A stretch of DNA of 64,000 nt, taken from contig DUBO01000023.1 of the NCBI GenBank assembly GCA_012960245.1, forward strand, positions 1 to 64,000. Reading direction: 5' to 3'. Each line of letters opens with the position of its first letter. Position 1 is the first letter of the stretch. Origin of the DNA: Candidatus Binatota bacterium (lineage in GTDB: Bacteria; Desulfobacterota; Binatia; UBA1149). A program made the position numbers and the translations under genes. Below are positions 35,116 through 44,506 of the stretch, piece by piece. The notes beneath the pieces were generated by a model that saw nothing but the letters and a program-made list of their open reading frames with translations, ran no database searches and was not told where the DNA came from.

Positions 35116-35925
35116 ATGCAGCAAGCACTTGATTTCAGAGAGGAGAGCGACGTCCTGCACGAGCTGCTGGCCGCCATGGACGACTCGGCGCTCGCGCGCA
35201 CGACGCTGTACAAGGACTGGACGGTGAACGACGTGGTGGGCCACCTGCACTTCTGGAACCACGCAGCCGACCTCGCGCTGGCCGACGAAGACGCCTTCGC
35301 CGAGCTGATAGATGAGTCGATTCCGGGCATCGTTGAGCTGGGTCACCCCGTGTTCACACACCGCTGGCTCAAGGGCTGCGAGGGCTCGGAACTGGTCGCG
35401 CTCTGGCATGGTTTCTACGGCGAGATGAGCGAGCGCTTCGCCGCCGCCGATCCCCGCAAGCGCGTCAAGTGGGCCGGCCCCGACATGAGCGTGCGCAGCT
35501 CGATCACCGCCCGGCAGATGGAGACCTGGGCGCACGGCCAGGAAGTGTGGGACATGGCGGGAGCAGAGTTCCTGGGCAAGGCCTGCCCCAACAGCGACCG
35601 CGCTAAGAACATCGTCGTGCTGGGTGTAAAGACACTGGGCTGGGCCTTCATGAACCGTGGCCTCGAGGTGCCCGACCCCGCACCCTACGTGCGCCTGGCG
35701 TCGCCTTCGGGTGAAACCTGGGAGTTCAACGATCCCGCTACCCCAGACCACGTGGAGGGCGACGCGGTCGATTTCTGCCGCGTCGTGACGCAGACGCGCA
35801 ACGTGGCCGACACTTCGTTGGTGGTGACCGGCGACACAGCCACGCACTGGATGCAGATAGTGCAGTGCTTCGCCGGCCCGCCCGAGGACCCGCCCGCCAC
35901 CGGCACACGCCACGCCGCCGCCTAG
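35116..35925 (+). CDS. TIGR03084-family DinB-fold / maleylpyruvate-isomerase-like protein
   Basis: 269 residues, ATG preceded by GGGAG. The N-terminal four-helix metal-binding domain shows LYKDWTVNDVVGHLHFWNHA and TARQMETWAHGQEVWD, which hold the His residues of the DinB/MDMPI fold. The C-terminal half is a sterol-carrier-like beta domain (YVRLASPSGETWEFNDP, THWMQIVQCFAGPP). Homologs sit beside monooxygenases and acyl-CoA enzymes in actinobacteria and myxobacteria-like genomes; a mycothiol- or bacillithiol-linked role is proposed for the fold but not shown here. 16 bases from the monooxygenase stop. Confidence 0.8.
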   Translation: MQQALDFREESDVLHELLAAMDDSALARTTLYKDWTVNDVVGHLHFWNHAADLALADEDAFAELIDESIPGIVELGHPVFTHRWLKGCEGSELVALWHGFYGEMSERFAAADPRKRVKWAGPDMSVRSSITARQMETWAHGQEVWDMAGAEFLGKACPNSDRAKNIVVLGVKTLGWAFMNRGLEVPDPAPYVRLASPSGETWEFNDPATPDHVEGDAVDFCRVVTQTRNVADTSLVVTGDTATHWMQIVQCFAGPPEDPPATGTRHAAA

Positions 35926-35975
35926 AGAACCGCCTGGGTATCACCGCGAAAAACAACTGCCGAGGAGCAACAACA

Positions 35976-37118
35976 GTGATCAAGCGAACCGTATACCAAG
36001 CCGAACACGAGCAGTTTCGTGACAGCGTGCGCAGGTTCCTGGCCGCCGAGGTCGTGCCCTGTCACGAGCAGTGGGAGTCCGACGGACAGGTCGACCGCGC
36101 CCTGTGGAACAAGGCCGGCGAGCAGGGGCTGCTCTGCCCCACGGTGCCCGAAGAGTATGGCGGTGTAGACGCCGACTTTCGCTACAACGCCATCATCGAC
36201 GAGGAGATAGCCACCCTGCAGCTGTCCGGGCTGGGCTGGGCGGTGCACTCCGACATAGCCGTGCCCTACATGCTCCACTACTGCTCCGAGGAACTGAAGC
36301 AGAAGTTCCTGCCGGGTTGCGTAACGGGCGAAATCGTCACCGCCATCTCCATGACCGAGCCCGGGGCGGGCAGCGATCTGCAGGGCATTACCACCACGGC
36401 CGTCAAGGACGGCGACGACTACGTCATCAACGGCTCGAAAACCTTCGTTACCAACGGACAGCACGCCGATCTCGTGATCGTGGTCGCAAAGACCGACCCC
36501 GAGGCGGGTGCCGCCGGCACCAGCCTCGTGCTTGTCGAGGCCGATCGCCCCGGTTTCGAGCGCGGCAGCAATCTCAAAAAGATAGGCATGAAGGCGCAGG
36601 ACACATCCGAGTTGTTCTTCAACGACCTGCGCGTACCGCGCTCCAACCTCATGGGCAACGAGGGCGAAGGCTTCGTCTACCTCATGCAGGAGCTGCCCCA
36701 GGAACGACTCTCCGTGGCCATCTCCGGCATAACCGCCTCCGAGGCGGTGCTGGGTTACACGGTGGACTACGTCAAGGAACGCCAGGCCTTCGGCCGCCCG
36801 CTGGCCGCCTTCCAGAACACCCAGTTCAAGCTCGCCGAGCTCGACACCGAGATCACATCGGCGCGCGTGTTCGTAGACCGCTGCCTCGAGCTGCACGTGG
36901 ACGGCCAGCTAGACGTGCCCACCGCCGCCAAGGCCAAGTTGCTGGTGAGCGAACTGCAGGGTCGCGTGGTCGACGAGTGCGTGCAGCTGCACGGCGGCTA
37001 CGGTTACATGAGCGAGTACCCGGTGGCCCGCGCCTACGTGGACGCGCGCATACAGCGCATCTTCGCGGGCAGCAGCGAGGTCATGAAGATCATCATCAGC
37101 CGCGCGCTCATGGGCTGA
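35976..37118 (+). CDS. Acyl-CoA dehydrogenase
   Basis: 380 residues from GTG 35976, which has GAGGAG upstream; an extension to 35865 would overlap the previous gene. ACAD motifs: AISMTEPGAGSDLQGI, FVTNGQHADLVIVVAKT, RLSVAISGITASEAVLGYTV, RQAFGRPLAAFQNTQFKLAE and QLHGGYGYMSEYPVARAYVDA with IFAGSSEVMK supplying the usual catalytic Glu. FAD enzyme that makes the 2,3-double bond in acyl-CoA. Closely follows TIGR03084 and the monooxygenase, so it probably acts on the same substrate class. Confidence 0.93.
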   Translation: MIKRTVYQAEHEQFRDSVRRFLAAEVVPCHEQWESDGQVDRALWNKAGEQGLLCPTVPEEYGGVDADFRYNAIIDEEIATLQLSGLGWAVHSDIAVPYMLHYCSEELKQKFLPGCVTGEIVTAISMTEPGAGSDLQGITTTAVKDGDDYVINGSKTFVTNGQHADLVIVVAKTDPEAGAAGTSLVLVEADRPGFERGSNLKKIGMKAQDTSELFFNDLRVPRSNLMGNEGEGFVYLMQELPQERLSVAISGITASEAVLGYTVDYVKERQAFGRPLAAFQNTQFKLAELDTEITSARVFVDRCLELHVDGQLDVPTAAKAKLLVSELQGRVVDECVQLHGGYGYMSEYPVARAYVDARIQRIFAGSSEVMKIIISRALMG

Positions 37119-37150
37119 ACAGCTGGTAGCGGCACCCAGCGCCCCCGTAC

Positions 37151-38122
37151 TCAGTCCAGCGCCGAGTCGCCTTCTCCGCTCTGCTCGAGAAAGAAGTCGT
37201 AGCACAGGTCGCGCGCTCCGTTGTCGCCGCGCACGCGCATGGCTTCGCGCGGGTGCTGGTTGAGGTGGCCGCTTATGCCGTAGATGTCGTTGAAGCCCCA
37301 CTCTATCTCTTCCCGCAGCGGCACCAGTTGTTCCTGTATGGCACGGTACACCGGGCGCACGTCAAACTTGGGGTTCTTCAGGAAGTTGAGCAGCAGCTCA
37401 AGGTTGCAGTTGCCCGCCCCGCGGCCGATGCCGTTGATGGTGGCGTCGAGCAGGTTGACGCCCTCGATGATGGCCTGCTGGGTATTCGAAAACGCTAGTT
37501 GCTGGTTGTTGTGGGCGTGGAATCCCAGCGGCTTGTCTGGCGCGTGCTCGCGGTACAAGGCCAGGTAGGCGCTCACCTGCTCGGAGTAAAACGCCCCGTA
37601 GCTGTCAACGAGGTACAGGTAATCGACCTCGGGCGACTCGTTCACCTGCCCCAGCGCCTCGATGAGGTCTCTCTCTATGGCGGCCGAGCAGGCCATTATG
37701 TTTATCGTCGTGCCGTAGCCGAGATCCTTTGTGCGCCGAACGAGATCGATGCCCTTGTCGATATCGGCCACGTAGCAGGCAGTGCGTATCATGTCGACGG
37801 GCGACTGGTCAGCCGGCACCAGCGCGTCGAGGTCAACGCGGCCCACGTCGAACATGACCGCCACCTCGGGCCGATGTTCACTATCGCAGGAATCGACCAC
37901 GCGGCGGATGTCATCGTCATCGCAGAAGTTCCACTTGCCCCATTTATCTCGCGTGTACTCATCGCTGACGGCGAGCTTCTTGCCCAGCTCCACGATGTCT
38001 ACGCCCGCTTCGCAGCTGGCCCGGTAGCAGCCCTTGACGAAATCGTCGGTGAACTGGTACTGGTTTATCAAACCGCCGTCGCGGATGGTGCAGTCGAGGA
38101 CCTTTATCTCTTCGCGGTACAT
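37151..38122 (-). CDS. DRE-TIM metallolyase / 4-hydroxy-2-oxovalerate-aldolase-like
   Basis: 323 residues from ATG 38122, with ACAGGAGC upstream. HMGL-like TIM barrel: VLDCTIRDGGLINQYQF holds the DCTIRDGG motif, the metal-binding HAHNNQQLAF is intact, and NGIGRGAGNCNLELLLNF follows as in aldolases of the family. Such enzymes cleave or form 4-hydroxy-2-oxoacids with a divalent metal. Without a partner acetaldehyde dehydrogenase in the window, the pathway is unclear; similar single genes also occur in surface-sugar clusters. Confidence 0.85.
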   Translation of the reverse strand: MYREEIKVLDCTIRDGGLINQYQFTDDFVKGCYRASCEAGVDIVELGKKLAVSDEYTRDKWGKWNFCDDDDIRRVVDSCDSEHRPEVAVMFDVGRVDLDALVPADQSPVDMIRTACYVADIDKGIDLVRRTKDLGYGTTINIMACSAAIERDLIEALGQVNESPEVDYLYLVDSYGAFYSEQVSAYLALYREHAPDKPLGFHAHNNQQLAFSNTQQAIIEGVNLLDATINGIGRGAGNCNLELLLNFLKNPKFDVRPVYRAIQEQLVPLREEIEWGFNDIYGISGHLNQHPREAMRVRGDNGARDLCYDFFLEQSGEGDSALD

Positions 38123-38314
38123 ATGCTCCTGTTTCCCTTGGCTTCCCCTGCCGGGACGCCTGAACGCGGCAGTATGACGGCGGCGGATAGTTGTGCAAAG
38201 CCGGCCTGCCTGCGCACGCCTCCTCCCCCCCGATCGGGTAAAAATCGGACGGAACGGGCACAATAGGCATCCTTTCCATTGATTACCCCCCCAACTGTGT
38301 AGTAGTCAGTAGCC

Positions 38315-40477
38315 ATGAGCTGGCTGCCCCAGGTGATGTGTACCGTTATTGACCGAGCCGCGGGCTTGTCTCGAGCGGCGCTTAGCGGCTTCGCCGCCAT
38401 GTCGTTTCTCGGCCTGCTGCTTGCCGGGCTTCTTGCGCCCTCGTTGACGCTTGCCGATGCTTTTGACGACTGCCGCAGCGACAAACTCAAAACCGCAGGA
38501 AGCTACTACCGGCAACTGTCGCGTTGCTACGCCGCGCATGCGCGCAAGCCCTCGGCTGCCTCGCTGAGCTCGTGCAGCGATCGCGCATTGCTGCGGCTCA
38601 ACGACCGCTTTGCCAAGGCCGAACTCACGGCCTCGCTCGCCGGCGCCGCCTGCCCCGCCACGGCCACCGACTTCCGCCTGGAGGGAGAAGAAGAGTGGCT
38701 GCAGTCGAACGTAAACGCGCAACTGCTGGCCGTCAATGACCTTCCCTCCGCCTGCGTACGCAACAAGATCAAGCTGCTGTTCAATCTCACCAAGCGGCGA
38801 CAAGGCTGCCTGCTGCGAGAACTGGCCAAACCGGGGACCGGGCGCTTGTCGAGATGCCAGCTGCGCAGTCGCACGCGATTCAGCCAACGCTGGGCACAGG
38901 CCAACCGCAATGGGCTCTGCGAATCGGCGACCCCTTCTGCGACCGAGAAACACATAGACGAAAACCTGGCCGCGCAACTGGCACTGTTCGAAACAGTATG
39001 CGGCGACACCACGGTGACAGCCTTCGAGCAATGCGACGACGGCGGTACGGCGGCCGGTGACGGCTGCGACAGCGAGTGTCGCGAAGAGGAGTGCGCCACT
39101 GTTTCGGGCGAACTGCGTTGCATCTACTGCCCCGGTGGAACCCCGCCCGCGCCTGACTACCTGGGCTGCGCCTGCGCGGCCGGTTTTGCGCCGGACCTCG
39201 GTGGCGACTGCGTCGACATAGACGAGTGCGCGCTGGGAACCGACGACTGCGACCCCGGCACCTGCGCGAACTCACCGGGCGACTACTCCTGCGCGGTGGC
39301 CTGCACGCAGGCCGCGCTCGAAGCCGCCATTGCCGACTGCGGTGGCGCTTCGGGGCGTATTACCTTTGACTGCAGCGACACGGTTATCCTGCTCGACGAC
39401 GCCGACGGCTGGGCGGCGCGGCAACTGTTCTGCGATGACGTAATAATAGACGGGCTCGACCGCAATATTACCTTTGAACTCGACCCGCCCTGCTTCGAGG
39501 GCTTCCCGCCCGGCAGCTGCGCTCCGGAGGACCTCAATAACGACGGGACCTGCGACTGCCCCGAGTACGAAAACGGTACCGGCTTCGTGGTGCTGGAGGG
39601 CAACAACAACACGGTACGCAACCTGTCGCTGCGTTATTTCTCAGAAGGCATCCATGCCGCGGGCGCCAACAACACGGTCGAGAACGTGAACTTCGCCCGC
39701 CACTGCGACGACGCGCTCACCAACCAGGAAAGCGCCGTCGGCACGGTGTTCAGCAATATCGAGATCCTCGACGGCTGTGACAAGTGCGCGCAGGTGGCCG
39801 GCGACATAGCACTGACCTCGACCGACCCCGACTCGCGCGATTACTGGAACGCGACCCTCGACGACGTGCGCTTCGTAGGCTGCGAAAAGCCCCTGCGCGC
39901 GGCCCAGGGTGGACGCTTCCTGGTGGACAACTGCCAGATGGTGGGCCCGGGCAGCGCCAGGTTTCACTGCGCCGGTCCATTACTGAGCACCGGCGTGGGC
40001 GATCAACAGGTCGTACACATCGTGGACACGCTGATCGACAACTGCACGCGCGGATTGAGAGTGGGCGGTGAAGTCGAGTTGGTAGTTCGCGACAGCGTGA
40101 TCCGCAATTCGCGCTTCTTCGGCCTGCGCGCTTCCAGGGACTCGGTCGTCAGCATGCAGGGCAACCAGGTTGTCGACAACGGCGGCCGCAGGAGCACGTC
40201 CGAGCCGGGCACCGGTGGCGTGGTGGTTCTCGATGACGCCGAACTCGACCTCGGTGGTGGCGCACTCACGATAGACGGCCAGTTGGTCTCCAGCACCGGC
40301 GGCAACACCGTGTGCCGCAACAAGGCGCCGCCCCGGATAGCGCGCAACGTGGACGCGAGCCTGCTCAACGACCCCTCCCAGGTGGTCAAGGCTGAGAACA
40401 ACACCTGGTGCAGCGACTCTCCCGCGTCGCGCGTGCTGGGCAACGTAGACCTCGACCCGGTGGCCCCTACCCCCTGA
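38315..40477 (+). CDS. Secreted multidomain surface protein: Cys-rich region, DUF4215, EGF-like, beta-helix
   Basis: 720 residues. Signal peptide ends near LAPSLTLADA. Residues 50-235 are a cysteine-rich region. A DUF4215 (myxococcal cysteine-rich) motif QCDDGGTAAGDGCDSEC lies at about 239-255, followed by a calcium-binding EGF-like module DIDECALGTDDCDPGTCANS (about 301-320) ending GDYSC. Residues 340-680 form a right-handed parallel beta-helix (repeated short strands such as NNTVRNLSLRYFSEGIHAAG and QQVVHIVDTLIDNCTRGLRV). Beta-helix proteins bind or cleave polysaccharides, but no pectate-lyase catalytic set is evident. Predicted extracellular adhesin or glycan-binding protein. Confidence 0.82.
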   Translation: MSWLPQVMCTVIDRAAGLSRAALSGFAAMSFLGLLLAGLLAPSLTLADAFDDCRSDKLKTAGSYYRQLSRCYAAHARKPSAASLSSCSDRALLRLNDRFAKAELTASLAGAACPATATDFRLEGEEEWLQSNVNAQLLAVNDLPSACVRNKIKLLFNLTKRRQGCLLRELAKPGTGRLSRCQLRSRTRFSQRWAQANRNGLCESATPSATEKHIDENLAAQLALFETVCGDTTVTAFEQCDDGGTAAGDGCDSECREEECATVSGELRCIYCPGGTPPAPDYLGCACAAGFAPDLGGDCVDIDECALGTDDCDPGTCANSPGDYSCAVACTQAALEAAIADCGGASGRITFDCSDTVILLDDADGWAARQLFCDDVIIDGLDRNITFELDPPCFEGFPPGSCAPEDLNNDGTCDCPEYENGTGFVVLEGNNNTVRNLSLRYFSEGIHAAGANNTVENVNFARHCDDALTNQESAVGTVFSNIEILDGCDKCAQVAGDIALTSTDPDSRDYWNATLDDVRFVGCEKPLRAAQGGRFLVDNCQMVGPGSARFHCAGPLLSTGVGDQQVVHIVDTLIDNCTRGLRVGGEVELVVRDSVIRNSRFFGLRASRDSVVSMQGNQVVDNGGRRSTSEPGTGGVVVLDDAELDLGGGALTIDGQLVSSTGGNTVCRNKAPPRIARNVDASLLNDPSQVVKAENNTWCSDSPASRVLGNVDLDPVAPTP

Positions 40478-40503
40478 CGGCGTAGGAACCGCGACTCGTC
40501 CGC

Positions 40504-41631
40504 TCAGTCGAAGGTTACCACGCTGCGTATCGACTCGCCTGCGTGCATCAGTTCGAAGGCGCGGTTGATATCGGCCAGCGGCATGGTGTGGGTAATAAGA
40601 TCGTCGATGTTGATGCGGCCCTCCATGTACCAATCAACGATGCCCGGCACGTCGCTGCGCCCCCTGGCCCCGCCGAAGGCGGTGCCCTTCCACACCCGGC
40701 CGGTCACCAACTGAAACGGTCGCGTGCTTATCTCCTGGCCAGCGCCGGCCACGCCTATGATCACGCTCACACCCCAACCCTTGTGACAGCACTCCAACGC
40801 CTGGCGCATGGTGTTCACGTTGCCTATGCACTCAAAGCTGTAGTCGGCGCCGCCACCGGTGAGCTCGACCAGCTCTTCGACCAGGTCGCCGCCGGTTTCG
40901 TGCGCTTCGATTTCGTGCGGATTAACGAAGTCGGTCATGCCGAACTTCTCGGCCAGGGTGCGGCGGGCCGGATTCAGGTCCACGCCAACTATGCGCGAGG
41001 CACCGGCCAGGCGCGCGCCCTGCACCACGTTCAACCCTATGCCGCCCAGGCCGAACACCACCACCGTGGCGCCCTCCTCCACTCGCGCGGTGTTCATAAC
41101 GGCACCCAGGCCGGTGGTGACACCGCAGCCTATGTAGCAGACCTTGTCGAAAGGCGCGTCGGCACGAATTTTTGCCAGCGCGATTTCCGGCAGCACCGTG
41201 TACTGCGCGAAGGTCGACGTGCCCATGTAGTGGTACACCGGCTCGCCGTCAACCGAGAAACGGCTGCTGCCGTCGGGCATCACTCCACGGCCCTGGGTCG
41301 TGCGTATGGCCTGGCAGAGGTTCGTCTTGCCGCTCAGGCAGTACTCGCACTGCCGGCACTCGGGCGTGTAGAGCGGGATGACGTGGTCACCAACCGCGAG
41401 GCTCGTAACGCCCTCGCCCGTTTCGACAACCACGCCGGCTCCCTCGTGACCGAGTATGGCCGGGAACAGGCCCTCGGGGTCTTCACCCGAAAGCGTGAAC
41501 GCGTCGGTGTGGCAGACACCGCTGGCCTTTATCTCGACCAACACCTCGCCCGCGCGCGGGCCTTCGAGGTCGACGGTTTCAATGGCCAGGGGCTCGCCGG
41601 CCCGGCGCGCCACCGCGGCTGTTACTTTCAC
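40504..41631 (-). CDS. Class III zinc alcohol dehydrogenase / S-(hydroxymethyl)glutathione dehydrogenase-like
   Basis: 375 residues, typical medium-chain length. Catalytic zinc ligands: Cys in [13 protein letters not shown], His in GHEGAG, Cys in [11 protein letters not shown]. Structural zinc cysteines [15 protein letters not shown] are all present. The NAD fold has [20 protein letters not shown], and [10 protein letters not shown] supplies the acidic residue favouring NAD. The class III pattern fits formaldehyde or long-chain alcohol oxidation, but no S-formylglutathione hydrolase lies nearby. It may serve alcohol intermediates of the lipid pathways around it. Confidence 0.9.
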   Translation of the reverse strand: MKVTAAVARRAGEPLAIETVDLEGPRAGEVLVEIKASGVCHTDAFTLSGEDPEGLFPAILGHEGAGVVVETGEGVTSLAVGDHVIPLYTPECRQCEYCLSGKTNLCQAIRTTQGRGVMPDGSSRFSVDGEPVYHYMGTSTFAQYTVLPEIALAKIRADAPFDKVCYIGCGVTTGLGAVMNTARVEEGATVVVFGLGGIGLNVVQGARLAGASRIVGVDLNPARRTLAEKFGMTDFVNPHEIEAHETGGDLVEELVELTGGGADYSFECIGNVNTMRQALECCHKGWGVSVIIGVAGAGQEISTRPFQLVTGRVWKGTAFGGARGRSDVPGIVDWYMEGRINIDDLITHTMPLADINRAFELMHAGESIRSVVTFD

Positions 41632-41653
41632 GGCTTGCCCGTTGCCGTCACGT

Positions 41654-43354
41654 TCACGGCCTCATTTCGTAGGCACCCGCCAACGCCACGACCTGGTCGG
41701 TGTACAGGCCATCAAAGCGCGCGGCGTCGGCCACCGGTTTGCGCAGCAGCTTGAGACAGTACTTCATCTGCTCGTCGCTGGCAGCCGGGTTGTTGTAAAG
41801 ATCGATGGCGTAACGCGACATGTCGCGCAGTAGAACGTCGAAGATCTGTTCGACCAGCGCATCGGGTATCGAGTAGATGGGCGCGTTTTCGAGTACCAGC
41901 TGGGCGTAGACCACCACCGTGAACAACTCTCCCACCGCGAGCAGAAAATCCACGTTGCGACTCTGTTCTTTTGTTGGTGCCGCCTTGAGGCACAGCTCCT
42001 TGATGGTTTCTATCTGCTCGATGAACAGCGCCACGTTGGGCAATTTAGAGTGGCGCTCGAACACCGGCATGGGGTCATGAAACTGTATGCCCGCCAGCCC
42101 GCGCGTGGCGCCCTGCTGGAAGAGAAAGTCGTCGTTGCTGTCATCGTCTCGGCGGCCGATCTCGGGAAACTCGGCCGGGTTGAACAGGTAGTTAGCCATG
42201 AACTTGACGACCAGCGCCATGTTGACGTGCACCGTGCCCTCGAGCTTGGGCAGCGCGCGTATGTCGCGGGCCGCGGTCTCAAAGTAGGTGTCGTTCTCGA
42301 ACCCGCGCGCGGCGATCACATCCCACAGGTGGTTGATGACGTCCTCGCCCTGGGTGGTCACCTTCATCTTGACGATGGGGCTGAAGAGCAGGTAGCGTCG
42401 ATCGTCGGGGCCGGCGGCGCGCATGTAGTCGGCCGCCCGCAGGCCCACCAGTTTCATGGCCACCAGCCTGGCGTAGGCGTCCATCATCAGCCGCCTTACC
42501 TGCGGAAACTCGGTCACTCGCTGGCCGTAGAGTACGCGGTTGTGCGCATGGGTGACGGCCTCGTAGAACGCGTGCGTCGAAATGCCGATCGACGCCCAGC
42601 CGAGGTTGAACTTTCCCACGTTGACCGTGTTCAGGGCGGCGTCCCAGGCGTCATGCCCACGAGACAGTATGTCGCTCTCGTTGATAGGGTAATCATTGAG
42701 CTCGTAACTCGACACGTATGACTGCACGTTGACGACGTTCTTCTTGAGCTTGTAAGCCGGGTGCTGCGAGTCGGCGGCAAAGAACACAAAGTCGTTGTTG
42801 TCGGCCATGCGGCCGAAGGTGGAGACCATGCGCGCAACGTTGCCATTGCCGATGTAGTACTTACTGCCGTTGGCGCGGTAGTCGCCGCCGCCCAGTTGCT
42901 CCAGGCTCATGGAACTCGAGTAAAGGTCGGCGCCGTGGGCCTGCTCAGACAAACCGAAGGCGAACAGCTCACCCTGCTCGAGTTGCGCGGCCGCTTTCTG
43001 CCGGGCGCCTTGGTTTTCGCTCATCCAGATCGGCCCCAGGCCCAGCACCGACACCTGCCAGGCGTACCAGTAGTGCAGGCCGTAGAAGCCCAGGATCTCG
43101 GAGAAGCCACAGTTACGCCAGGTGTCCCAGCGACAGTCGTCGGCACCCTCGCCCGCGGGCGTGCACAGGGTAGCGAACACGCGGTTGTCACGCAGAAAGT
43201 CGAGGTAGTCCTGGTACCAGCGGCGCTCGTGATCGTCGTTTTTGAGCTGCCTCTTGCCCTTGGACTCGAAGAACTCGATGGTCGAGTCCATGATTTCGCG
43301 GCCGCGGCTGTCTGGATAGAAACGGTCGTTGTTGTTCGGGTCGAGCAGTAGCAT
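41654..43354 (-). CDS. Acyl-CoA dehydrogenase, large (566 aa)
   Basis: 566 residues, longer than the usual 380-400. The conserved ACAD core is seen in [60 protein letters not shown] and [20 protein letters not shown]. The C-terminal extension of roughly 170 residues ([19 protein letters not shown] to the end) has an extra helical domain like those of very-long-chain or ACAD9-type enzymes. Substrate unknown. Follows the alcohol dehydrogenase gene on the same strand by 22 bases in gene order (upstream in transcription). Confidence 0.85.
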   Translation of the reverse strand: MLLLDPNNNDRFYPDSRGREIMDSTIEFFESKGKRQLKNDDHERRWYQDYLDFLRDNRVFATLCTPAGEGADDCRWDTWRNCGFSEILGFYGLHYWYAWQVSVLGLGPIWMSENQGARQKAAAQLEQGELFAFGLSEQAHGADLYSSSMSLEQLGGGDYRANGSKYYIGNGNVARMVSTFGRMADNNDFVFFAADSQHPAYKLKKNVVNVQSYVSSYELNDYPINESDILSRGHDAWDAALNTVNVGKFNLGWASIGISTHAFYEAVTHAHNRVLYGQRVTEFPQVRRLMMDAYARLVAMKLVGLRAADYMRAAGPDDRRYLLFSPIVKMKVTTQGEDVINHLWDVIAARGFENDTYFETAARDIRALPKLEGTVHVNMALVVKFMANYLFNPAEFPEIGRRDDDSNDDFLFQQGATRGLAGIQFHDPMPVFERHSKLPNVALFIEQIETIKELCLKAAPTKEQSRNVDFLLAVGELFTVVVYAQLVLENAPIYSIPDALVEQIFDVLLRDMSRYAIDLYNNPAASDEQMKYCLKLLRKPVADAARFDGLYTDQVVALAGAYEMRP

Positions 43355-43408
43355 GTTGTCTTTTCTCCCCGGGTGTCCCCGCTGTCATCGGGTGTCCCCA
43401 CGTTTTTT

Positions 43409-44506
43409 CTATAACAGACCACCCGCTACGCGAATTCCAAGTGCAACCGAGCTGCGCTGCAGCAACCAGTACACCGACAGGCAGCCCAGCGAGTAGACCG
43501 GGGCCTGCACGACCATCCGCGACGCCCATGGCGGCAGGCCAGCCAGTAGGCGAGACGTCGCACCGCTAGTTATACGCCGAGCGGCCAGCACCGCGAGCAC
43601 GAACGCAAGCTGCCCGGCCTCTATTCCGAGGTTGAACGAGAGCAGCGCCGTCACTACTTCGTTGCCGGGCAGGCCCACTTCGGCCAGCGCGCCGGCGAAG
43701 CCCAGGCCGTGCAGCAGACCGAAGGCGGCCGCCACCAGCCACGGCCTGCGGTGCATGAGTGTCGCGTGTTCTTGCTGCGGCCGGGTGAGCTCGACAGCGA
43801 GCACCAGGATGCTCGCGGCTATGGCAGGCTCTATCCACGCTGACGATGTCGGCAGAAGGCCGACGACGGCGAGGCTGAGCGTGATGCTGTGGCCGAGCGT
43901 AAACGCGGTGACAGTCTTCACGAGCATGGGCAGGCCGGTAACGAGCAGGAGCAGGCCGAAAACAAACAGCAGGTGGTCCAGCCCGCCGGCGATGTGACGC
44001 GCGCCCAGCGCGAAGTAGCCGCGCGCCACCGAGCCGCGCGTGCCGGCCAGCGGTACGGTCCACGCTGGCGACTCGGCGCGCAGCACCGCCTGCAGGCTGC
44101 GACCGTCGGCCAGTTGAAGGCGCAGCAGCACGTCCTTGCCTGAGCCGGGCAGGCCGGTCACCGCGATGGTTGCGCCGGCCAGCACGCTTGTGCCGGTGTC
44201 CACCGCCCGGTCGGTGGACGCCGCAGCGCAGCGTTCAGTCCATTCGACGATCACTCGCGCGTCGCTTCGCGTTTCTTTCACCTCGCCCACGGGCTGGCAT
44301 CGGGCCGGCATGGCCGGGCTCAGTTCGCTGCCACGAAGCCTAATCACCGACGTGGTCCAACGCGCGTGCACGAGCCCAGGGTCGGTCGCGTCTTCGCTGA
44401 GCTCGAAGAGCACCGGCGAGAATGCGTGCGCGTGGGCCGCCCGGGGTGCAGCCAGCGGCAGCAGCGCGAGCAAGGTAGTCAGTAGTAAAGCAGTGAAGTT
44501 GCTCAT
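43409..44506 (-). CDS. HupE/UreJ-family membrane protein
   Basis: 365 residues. Signal peptide to about APRAAHAHA, then a 150-residue extracytoplasmic domain, then six or seven membrane segments beginning with GARHIAGGLDHLLFVFGLLL. The following HSITLSLAVVGLLP and GLLHGLGFAGALAEVGLP carry the histidines of the HupE_UreJ_2 family, which is linked to nickel or cobalt transport in known cases. Its start overlaps the stop of the PPIase gene (ATGA), so the two are coupled. Metal specificity is not known. Confidence 0.85.
   Translation of the reverse strand: MSNFTALLLTTLLALLPLAAPRAAHAHAFSPVLFELSEDATDPGLVHARWTTSVIRLRGSELSPAMPARCQPVGEVKETRSDARVIVEWTERCAAASTDRAVDTGTSVLAGATIAVTGLPGSGKDVLLRLQLADGRSLQAVLRAESPAWTVPLAGTRGSVARGYFALGARHIAGGLDHLLFVFGLLLLVTGLPMLVKTVTAFTLGHSITLSLAVVGLLPTSSAWIEPAIAASILVLAVELTRPQQEHATLMHRRPWLVAAAFGLLHGLGFAGALAEVGLPGNEVVTALLSFNLGIEAGQLAFVLAVLAARRITSGATSRLLAGLPPWASRMVVQAPVYSLGCLSVYWLLQRSSVALGIRVAGGLL

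Noticed and set aside
43370-43399. Direct repeat cgggtgtcccc upstream of the large acyl-CoA dehydrogenase
   Set aside because: Only two 11-base copies in a GC-rich gap; not enough to claim a regulatory site.
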